Assembly (NCBI GenBank): GCA_031259095.1
Contig: JAIRLW010000247.1
Span: 1 to 10,506, forward strand
Length of the DNA stretch: 10,506 nucleotides
Direction of reading: 5' to 3'
Origin: Planctomycetaceae bacterium
GTDB taxonomy: Bacteria > Planctomycetota > Planctomycetia > Pirellulales > Thermoguttaceae
The notes below the pieces were generated by a model that was given only the letters and a program-made list of their open reading frames with translations, was not told where the DNA came from and searched no databases. Shown here in pieces: positions 5,644-10,506 of this stretch. Within the stretch, counting starts at the first letter, position 1; each line of letters opens with the position of its first letter. The translations under genes and the position numbers were made by a program.

Positions 5644-7851
5644 TTATTGTTTCTTTTTCTTTTTTTTCTTTGCCGACAATTTTTGTTTGGATTTTTGTTT
5701 TTCGCGGCGGATAGGTGAATGTTTGAGTTTTGCGGTTGGTTTGTCCGTTTTAAGCCGTTTGACCATTCGGAAATCAATCTGTCGGGCGTCAGGATCGGCA
5801 CGGACAATTTCAACCAATAATCGGTCGCCAATATGAAGTGTATTACCGTTGCGCTGACCAATCAAGGTTTTGGCGTTTCGTTCAAAACGGTAAAAATCAT
5901 CGTTGAGCGCTTCGATTCGGATGAGTCCTTCCGCCGGAATTTCAAGACCCATCACAAAAACTCCAAACATCTCTACCGTTGTAATCACCGCTTCAATTCG
6001 TTCACCGAGATGTTTACTCATATAGTCGATCAATTTAAGTTTCACGAGATCCCGTTCCGCTTCTTCCGCACGTTGTTCGCGGTCGCTGCAATGTTCGCCG
6101 AGCAAGACCAATTCGCGTAACTCCGGCTTGGGCGATTTTCCGTCCATTATTTCTTCGAGCAAACGATGAACCGCCAAATCAGGATAACGCCGAATCGGCG
6201 ACGTAAAATGACAATAACATTTCGACGCCAACGCATAATGTCCTTCCGGTTCCGGCGAATAAACCGCTTTTTGCATCGACCGAAGTAACGAAAAATTTAC
6301 CGCGTATTCCTGTGACGTTCCGCGCACAGAATCGAGTAAACGTTGAATGATAAATCGGTCTTGATAAAGATCATCAGCGTTGAGGTCGGCGATTTCCAGT
6401 GACCGGATAAAATCGGTGAAACTCCGTAATTTACGAATGGACGGTCCCGAATGAATCCGACGAAGGAACGGAATATTTTTCGATTCAATAAATTCTGCAA
6501 CCGCTTCATTGGCGGCAAGCATACATTCCTCAATCACACGATTAGAATCATGATACGGATAAAGGTGCGCCCCGACAACCGCTCCGTCGTCGTCAAGATC
6601 GATTTTGGTTTCGGGAATATCCATTTCGAGAGAACCGCGTTCAAACCGTTTTTTCCGCAACGTTTTCATTATTTCGTACAGATTGGTCAGCAGTTCTTGG
6701 ATTTCCGGCTGCCACTTCCGCTGGAATTTTTCAGGATTGTCGAAAAATTCCTGCACTTCGGTATAATTGAAACGTTGTTTACTTTTAATCGCCGAACGGC
6801 AAACTTCCACGTGTGTCCGAACTCCGTCCGGCGTGTATTCCATGAACGCCGATTTAGTGAAACGAATTTTGTCCGGCTGCAGCGACGCCAACGCATTTGA
6901 CAGAACCTCCGGCAACATCGGAATAACGCGATCCGGCAAATAAACGCTGGCGGCGCGGTTTACCGCTTCTTTGTCGAGGGGCGAATTTTTCGCAACAAAA
7001 TGAGTTACGTCGGCAATGTGAACGCCAAGCCGCCAGTTTCCGTTACTGAGTTTTTCCAACGAAACGGCGTCGTCAAAATCTTTCGCATCGGCAGGATCAA
7101 TCGTAATAATAATTTCATCCGTTAAATCAAGCCGATTCATCGATTTCAATTTTTTTGCAACAAATTTTTTTTCCGCAACAGATTCATCGGGAAAATGTTT
7201 AAAGAATTTTTCAACTTCATTTCGTGCGGCATTTAAGGTTGTGTCGTTGAAATAATCCGGCAAACCGAACTGCCGTAAAATGAGCAACGTGTCCAGACCG
7301 GGAACTCCGTGCGCGCCGAGAATTTCAACAATCACCGCTTCGCCGTCGTTGTGCGGCGTTGGAAATTTAATCATTTCGACAACAATTTTATCGCCGGTTC
7401 GCGCGGAACTGGCGGTTGCGTCGCCGATAGGAACCCTCCGTTTGAACACCGAACCGTCAATCTGAACATAACCCCAACCATATTCAATATGATACGTTCC
7501 AACAAAACGATTCGACGCCCGTTCCAAAATTTCAACAACCCGACCGCGAGGACTACGTTCTTCGTCGGAACGAAAATCACCGGCTCTGTTTTTTTTGTTG
7601 CGTTTTTTTGTGGAACGCCCGTAATCATCTTTGGGACGGCGTTGCATTATTTCAACCGCAACCGTATCTCCTGAAGCCGCATCGCGTGTCCAATGCGCCG
7701 GAATGAAAATATCGTTGACCGGCGCGTCGTCGCCAATAGCAGTACGCGGACGAACAAACCCAATACCGGACGGACGACGTTGAAATCGTCCCGTAATCAA
7801 ATTCGCCGAATTGTTTCCGACGGGTAAATTTTTTGTATTCTTTATAGACAT
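5644..7851 (-). CDS. rnr: Ribonuclease R (RNase II/RNB family 3'-5' exoribonuclease)
   Basis: A 735-residue hydrolytic exoribonuclease that degrades RNA from the 3' end, including structured RNA, to nucleoside monophosphates in the cytoplasm. Domains: two N-terminal cold-shock/OB folds (about 18-80 and 101-165) separated by a Lys/Arg-rich insert (about 70-100); the RNB catalytic core (about 240-570) with the metal-binding signature IDPADAKDFDDA, giving Asp252, Asp258, Asp260 and Asp261; the family signature ending FTSPIRRYPDLAVHR (549-563); an S1 RNA-binding domain (about 617-700); and a basic tail ending in seven Lys and a Gln. It is shorter than E. coli RNase R (813 residues), and I see no N-terminal helix-turn-helix extension. 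The ATG at 7851 has no clear Shine-Dalgarno sequence. The tail is encoded by A-rich DNA with an A8 run on the coding strand. VacB is an older name. Transcribed in the same direction as the SIS gene, 200 bp downstream of it. Confidence 0.96.
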   Translation of the reverse strand: MSIKNTKNLPVGNNSANLITGRFQRRPSGIGFVRPRTAIGDDAPVNDIFIPAHWTRDAASGDTVAVEIMQRRPKDDYGRSTKKRNKKNRAGDFRSDEERSPRGRVVEILERASNRFVGTYHIEYGWGYVQIDGSVFKRRVPIGDATASSARTGDKIVVEMIKFPTPHNDGEAVIVEILGAHGVPGLDTLLILRQFGLPDYFNDTTLNAARNEVEKFFKHFPDESVAEKKFVAKKLKSMNRLDLTDEIIITIDPADAKDFDDAVSLEKLSNGNWRLGVHIADVTHFVAKNSPLDKEAVNRAASVYLPDRVIPMLPEVLSNALASLQPDKIRFTKSAFMEYTPDGVRTHVEVCRSAIKSKQRFNYTEVQEFFDNPEKFQRKWQPEIQELLTNLYEIMKTLRKKRFERGSLEMDIPETKIDLDDDGAVVGAHLYPYHDSNRVIEECMLAANEAVAEFIESKNIPFLRRIHSGPSIRKLRSFTDFIRSLEIADLNADDLYQDRFIIQRLLDSVRGTSQEYAVNFSLLRSMQKAVYSPEPEGHYALASKCYCHFTSPIRRYPDLAVHRLLEEIMDGKSPKPELRELVLLGEHCSDREQRAEEAERDLVKLKLIDYMSKHLGERIEAVITTVEMFGVFVMGLEIPAEGLIRIEALNDDFYRFERNAKTLIGQRNGNTLHIGDRLLVEIVRADPDARQIDFRMVKRLKTDKPTAKLKHSPIRREKQKSKQKLSAKKKKKKKQ

Positions 7852-7934
7852 ATTGTTTGTGTCAATAATTCAGAAGTAGGTGTTATTGTCCTCAAAATCC
7901 GAAACAATCAGTAATTTTTTAACAACACAAGCGG

Positions 7935-8040
7935 CAGGCGATGTTTCGCCTGAAATTTTTTGATTAATAGCGTCGGCTATCGACGACGCGACCTTTTGGC
8001 AAAAGGTCGCCTACCTAAATAAGTCGCCTACCTTGTATTT
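7935..8040. repeat. REP-like palindromic repeat cluster, copy 2
   Basis: Parts in order: CAGGCGATGTTTCGCCTG (7935-7952, palindromic), GCGTCG/CGACGC flanking GCTATCGA, a perfect 10-bp stem GCGACCTTTT-GGC-AAAAGGTCGC (7988-8010), and two GTCGCCTACCT direct repeats (8006-8016, 8023-8033) running into TTGTATTT. The outer parts match copy 1 at 5230-5268; the middle hairpins are extra. It fills most of the gap between the SIS gene stop and the rnr start. On the - strand the 7988-8010 hairpin is not followed by T residues, so I do not call it a terminator. Confidence 0.65.
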
Positions 8041-8051
8041 TCAATTGCTTT

Positions 8052-9065
8052 TCAAAAAGCGTTACCGATTTTTCTTGCGCGTTTTGGTTTGTCAATATCA
8101 ATTCCGCACGCGGCGCCGGTCTGAACCAACAAATTCCATCCGGCAAGCAGTTGAAAATATTCATTGTAACGCGGCAGGGACGGAATTAAAATTGTTTCAA
8201 ATAAAGTTGGTTTTGACGAAACGGCAACAACCGTTAAACCAACGCCGTCAATCAGATTCTTTTTATAAAATTCCGCATCCTGTTCAAACGGTTCAATCAG
8301 CACGACCACATCTTCAGGATTCATTACTTCTTCGATTCCGTGAACAACGATTGTTCCTTCGAGATATTGACTTCGTTTTCGGGTGATTTCGTTTGTTTTC
8401 AGTGCGAGTTCTTCGGCGACGCCGTTATTACGTCCGGCGAGATAAATGACGGGAGCGTTGGCGATTTTTTTAATGAGTTCGGTGTTGTATTCTTCTGCCA
8501 GCACCTCTGCGGCGAGTTGTCCGGCGTTGGATTTTCGTTCCGTGCAACCGCAATGGCAATCTGCCAAACCGATTTCAATGGACTGATAAACGAGCGCCTG
8601 TTCTACAACGCTCATTGTTGCGGCGACGGCATTTTCTTTTCCGCACGATAACACAATGGAATCGGCAACTTCCGTCAACATTGTTCCGGCGTTTGCGGTC
8701 AACCCGAACAGTCGCGGATGTTTTTCCGTGTTCAATTTTCGAAACAATGTGATGAGTTCTTTTGTTTGCCCGCTGTTGGAGGCTCCGATGACCGTCCATG
8801 CTGAGAGGTCGTATTCTAACGCTTGACGTGCGCCGTCGGTTGCTGTCGTCAGGTTTAAGCCGCGTCCTAAAAGTGAAGCGATAAACCGTTTGGCGGGAAA
8901 AATTCGGCTGGAACCTTCGCCGGTTAAAAAGAACCGATTGGTTTCCTTTATCGAATCAACAATTCGCCGCGTCTGACCGAAATCGAAATGACCGATTATT
9001 TCCGGCGCACGAAGCATTTCCTGAACTAAGGCAAAATTCTTATACTTTGCGTCTGTTAAATTCAT
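8052..9065 (-). CDS. Double-SIS-domain sugar-phosphate isomerase/deaminase-like protein
   Basis: A 337-residue protein resembling the isomerase half of GlmS and related two-SIS-domain enzymes (FrlB, AgaS), which bind phosphosugars such as fructose-6-phosphate or glucosamine-6-phosphate. SIS 1 has GEGSSR (50-54 region) and GASNSGQTKE (94-103), the Ser-rich phosphate-binding loops. SIS 2 has LAGRNNGVAEELALKTNEIT (209-228), where the Glu of ALKTNEI matches the catalytic Glu of GlmS ALKLKEI, and VVHGIEEV with His243 at the place of the GlmS ring-opening His. The C-terminus DIDKPKRARKIG resembles the DKP ending of the family. There is no glutamine amidotransferase domain, so it cannot be a full GlmS. 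I chose ATG 9065 over the GTG at 9116, because homologues begin near MNLTDAKYKNFALVQEML. It lies 97 bp downstream of serC and is probably co-transcribed. Substrate unknown. Confidence 0.85.
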   Translation of the reverse strand: MNLTDAKYKNFALVQEMLRAPEIIGHFDFGQTRRIVDSIKETNRFFLTGEGSSRIFPAKRFIASLLGRGLNLTTATDGARQALEYDLSAWTVIGASNSGQTKELITLFRKLNTEKHPRLFGLTANAGTMLTEVADSIVLSCGKENAVAATMSVVEQALVYQSIEIGLADCHCGCTERKSNAGQLAAEVLAEEYNTELIKKIANAPVIYLAGRNNGVAEELALKTNEITRKRSQYLEGTIVVHGIEEVMNPEDVVVLIEPFEQDAEFYKKNLIDGVGLTVVAVSSKPTLFETILIPSLPRYNEYFQLLAGWNLLVQTGAACGIDIDKPKRARKIGNAF

Positions 9066-9100
9066 GATACAAAAAATTGGGTTAAAGTGAAGATAACCGT

Positions 9101-9123
9101 TGACACTCAGTGACACTCCAGTG
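9101..9123. repeat. 10-bp tandem repeat TGACACTCAG/TGACACTCCA
   Basis: Two 10-bp units (9101-9110, 9111-9120) match at 8 of 10 bases and contain overlapping palindromes CACTCAGTG (9104-9112) and CACTCCAGTG (9114-9123). They lie in the 97-bp gap between serC and the SIS gene, about 40-55 bp before the SIS start. A regulator site or an mRNA structure is possible; nothing identifies it further. Confidence 0.4.
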
Positions 9124-9162
9124 AAACGGCGTTTTAAGTAAAGGTTTTATTAAGGGTTTCCA

Positions 9163-10260
9163 TCATGATTTATTTTTTTGTGCGAAATCATCCATGAAAT
9201 GGCAGAGTTTCACAACGCCTTCTTTGGGCATGGCGTTGTAAATGGACGCTCGCAAACCGCCGACACTTCGATGACCGCCGAGCGTTATCAGACCGGCTTT
9301 TTTTGCTTCATCCTGAAATTTTTTATCCAGTTTTTCGGACGGCAATCTAAACGGAACATTCATTATGGAACGATATTCCTTGTCGGCATGACCTTTGTAA
9401 AAACCGTTTGAATGGTCAATTGCGTCGTAAAGCAATGCCGCTTTTTCTTTATTGATCGCGTCCATTTTTTCAAGCCCGCCGATGTCGTGAAGCAGCCATT
9501 CTGTTACAAGTTTAACTATGTAAATAGCGAAACATGGCGGCGTATTGAGCATTGATTTTGCTTCGGCGATTTTTTTGTAACTGAGTAAAGACGGGATTCG
9601 GTCGCCGGAACGTTCCAGTAAATCGTTGCGGATAATGACTACTGTAACGCCGGCAGGACCGATATTTTTTTGTGCACAAGCGTATAGGAGACCAAATTTT
9701 GAAACATCGACCGGTTTACAAAAAAAGTCCGACGACGAATCGCAAACAAGCGGGATATGACCGGCGTCGGGATATTCCTGAAACTGAATTCCTTCAATTG
9801 TTTCGTTGGAACAAATATAAGCATACGCCGTATCCGGTTCAAATTTAAGTTCATGAGTGGCGGGTTTGCGTTTGTACGAAAAATCTTTGCCGTCCCAAAC
9901 AGATTGAGCGTTGCCGACCAAGTTGGCTTCGGAAAACGCTTTTTTACTCCATGAACCGGTTACGGCATAGTTTGCGGATTTTCCATTCAAAAGATTGGTT
10001 GGAATCATTGCAAATTGAAGTAATGCGCCGCCTTGCAGAAAAAGAACATGGTAATTATTGGGAACATTTAATAATGTTCGGATATTTGTTTCCGCGCCTT
10101 CGATAATTGGTTCGAACGCTTTTGAGCGGTGTGAAATTTCCATAACAGACGCACCCGCTCCGGGCAAACAAAGTAATTCTTCCTGAGCCTTTTTGAGAAC
10201 CGGAAGCGGTAAAACAGCAGGACCAGCAGAAAAATTATAAACGCGATCAGTAATAGACAT
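9163..10260 (-). CDS. serC: Phosphoserine aminotransferase
   Basis: A 365-residue PLP enzyme that converts 3-phosphohydroxypyruvate and glutamate to O-phosphoserine and 2-oxoglutarate, the second step of serine synthesis; in many bacteria it also serves pyridoxal phosphate synthesis. The family runs to about 360 residues, so it is complete. Visible signatures: YNFSAGPAVLP (8-18), ISHRSKAFE (42-50), FLQGGALLQFAMIPTNLL (74-91), TGSWSKKA (101-108) with Trp104 expected to stack on the PLP ring, VCDSSSDF (172-179) with the PLP-nitrogen Asp, YACAQKNIGPAGV (193-205) with Lys198 as the Schiff-base lysine, and GGHRSVGGLRASIYNA near the C-terminus for substrate carboxylate binding. AAAGGA lies 9 nt before the ATG and begins right after the stop of a small upstream ORF, so translational coupling is possible. 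First full gene of the - strand group. Confidence 0.97.
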   Translation of the reverse strand: MSITDRVYNFSAGPAVLPLPVLKKAQEELLCLPGAGASVMEISHRSKAFEPIIEGAETNIRTLLNVPNNYHVLFLQGGALLQFAMIPTNLLNGKSANYAVTGSWSKKAFSEANLVGNAQSVWDGKDFSYKRKPATHELKFEPDTAYAYICSNETIEGIQFQEYPDAGHIPLVCDSSSDFFCKPVDVSKFGLLYACAQKNIGPAGVTVVIIRNDLLERSGDRIPSLLSYKKIAEAKSMLNTPPCFAIYIVKLVTEWLLHDIGGLEKMDAINKEKAALLYDAIDHSNGFYKGHADKEYRSIMNVPFRLPSEKLDKKFQDEAKKAGLITLGGHRSVGGLRASIYNAMPKEGVVKLCHFMDDFAQKNKS

Positions 10261-10276
10261 AAACGTAATTCCTTTA

Positions 10277-10366
10277 TTATAAAAGAGTTATCGTAATAAA
10301 TTTTGTTAAAAACAACCGTTCAATTTTAACATCCATTACCAAAAAAGGAAGCCCCGCCGTCATCAT
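10277..10366 (-). CDS. Possible 29-residue leader/small protein upstream of serC
   Basis: A short frame starting with two Met codons (10366-10361): MMTAGLPFLVMDVKIERLFL, then nine more residues ending in TLL, stop TAA at 10279-10277. It has the best ribosome binding site in the window, GGAGGA (10377-10372), 5 nt from the first ATG and 8 nt from the second. The stop codon is directly followed by the serC Shine-Dalgarno sequence, and the serC start lies 16 nt beyond the stop. The peptide is partly hydrophobic with no Ser codons, so it does not look like a serine-sensing attenuator peptide. It may be a coupled leader peptide, a small membrane-associated protein or a chance frame. Similarity to known proteins is not recognised. 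Confidence 0.4.
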   Translation of the reverse strand: MMTAGLPFLVMDVKIERLFLTKFITITLL

Positions 10367-10430
10367 TTTTATCCTCCGTTTTTATCTAATCGCGGCGGCG
10401 GCGTCTTAACGTGTACTTTCGGCAGTCATC

Positions 10431-10460
10431 ATTATCATGTTTTAATTATTAACACGACAA
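10431..10460 (-). promoter_or_regulatory. Candidate promoter for the serC group
   Basis: On the - strand TTGTCG (10460-10455) and GATAAT (10436-10431) are 18 bp apart. The -10 box matches at 5 of 6 positions, the -35 box at 4 of 6. Transcription would start near 10424, about 58 nt before the small leader ORF. A TATAAT closer to serC (10281-10276) would place the start inside the serC ribosome binding site and is less likely. Confidence 0.4.
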
Positions 10461-10473
10461 CAATGTTGGTGTT
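10451..10473. promoter_or_regulatory. Imperfect palindrome over the -35 region
   Basis: AACAC-GA-CAACA and TGTTGGTGTT form an inverted repeat with a two-base bulge, centred on the A at 10463. It overlaps the proposed -35 box of the serC-group promoter, where a repressor site could lie. Evidence is symmetry and position only. Confidence 0.25.
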
Positions 10474-10476
10474 TTT

Positions 10477-10490
10477 GTCCCGTTAGGGAC
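10477..10490. repeat. GTCCC-GTTA-GGGAC palindrome
   Basis: A perfect 5-bp stem with a 4-nt loop, the smallest member of the GTCCC/GGGAC repeat family also seen at 164-189 and 2281-2374. It is flanked by direct repeats ATGTTGGT at 10463-10470 and 10494-10501. Confidence 0.6.
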
Positions 10491-10506
10491 AATATGTTGG
10501 TAGAAA

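Noticed and set aside
6451..6900. A 149-codon + strand frame inside rnr
   Set aside because: It is antisense to well-conserved RNase R catalytic-domain sequence and has no family signature or initiation signal.
7988..8010. 10-bp hairpin as a terminator for the SIS gene
   Set aside because: The stem is strong, but neither side is followed by a T tract; it fits better as part of the REP-like cluster.
9066..9116. GTG start at 9116 for the SIS protein
   Set aside because: The extra 17 residues run through the TGACACTC repeat and are not expected in the family; ATG 9065 fits the known N-terminus better.

Overview
The window most likely comes from a low-GC planctomycete. The strongest evidence is the large secreted protein at 3032-5077, built almost entirely of cysteine-rich Y-T-V / Y-Q-V-C-K repeats, a type of cell-wall protein known from Planctomycetes (YTV family). 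A family 9 glycosyltransferase next to a DUF4254 protein, a pairing I recall from planctomycetes and some other Gram-negative-type bacteria, fits this. The AT-rich intergenic DNA with many short repeats resembles that of uncultured or host-associated members of the phylum, but genus-level placement is not possible from the sequence alone.

Layout. The left half is read on the + strand: a repeat-filled leader (1-347), a heptosyltransferase-like glycosyltransferase (369-1499), a DUF4254 protein (1570-2175), an 850-bp gene-free stretch with a 34-bp GTCCC hairpin, AT-rich 9-bp tandem repeats and a good sigma70-type promoter (2176-3031), then the YTV-repeat protein. A strong two-way terminator at 5131-5173 closes it. 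The right half is read on the - strand: a probable short leader ORF (10366-10277), serC (10260-9163), a double-SIS sugar-phosphate isomerase-like gene (9065-8052), RNase R (7851-5644) and a small two-helix membrane protein (5534-5271). The two halves converge on the terminator.

Function. The + strand genes point to the cell envelope: sugar transfer to a lipid-A-core-like glycan, and a disulfide-rich wall protein. The - strand genes are housekeeping: serine/PLP synthesis, sugar-phosphate handling and RNA decay.

The least explained elements are the dispersed repeats: a GTCCC/GGGAC module present at four or five places, once as a long hairpin and once apparently read as the false N-terminus of a gene; REP-like TCGCCTACCTTGT elements lying directly after the stop codons of two - strand genes in the same orientation; and a 29-codon ORF with a near-perfect ribosome binding site ending 16 nt before serC. 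I see no CRISPR array, tRNA, rRNA, transposase or clear new defence system.
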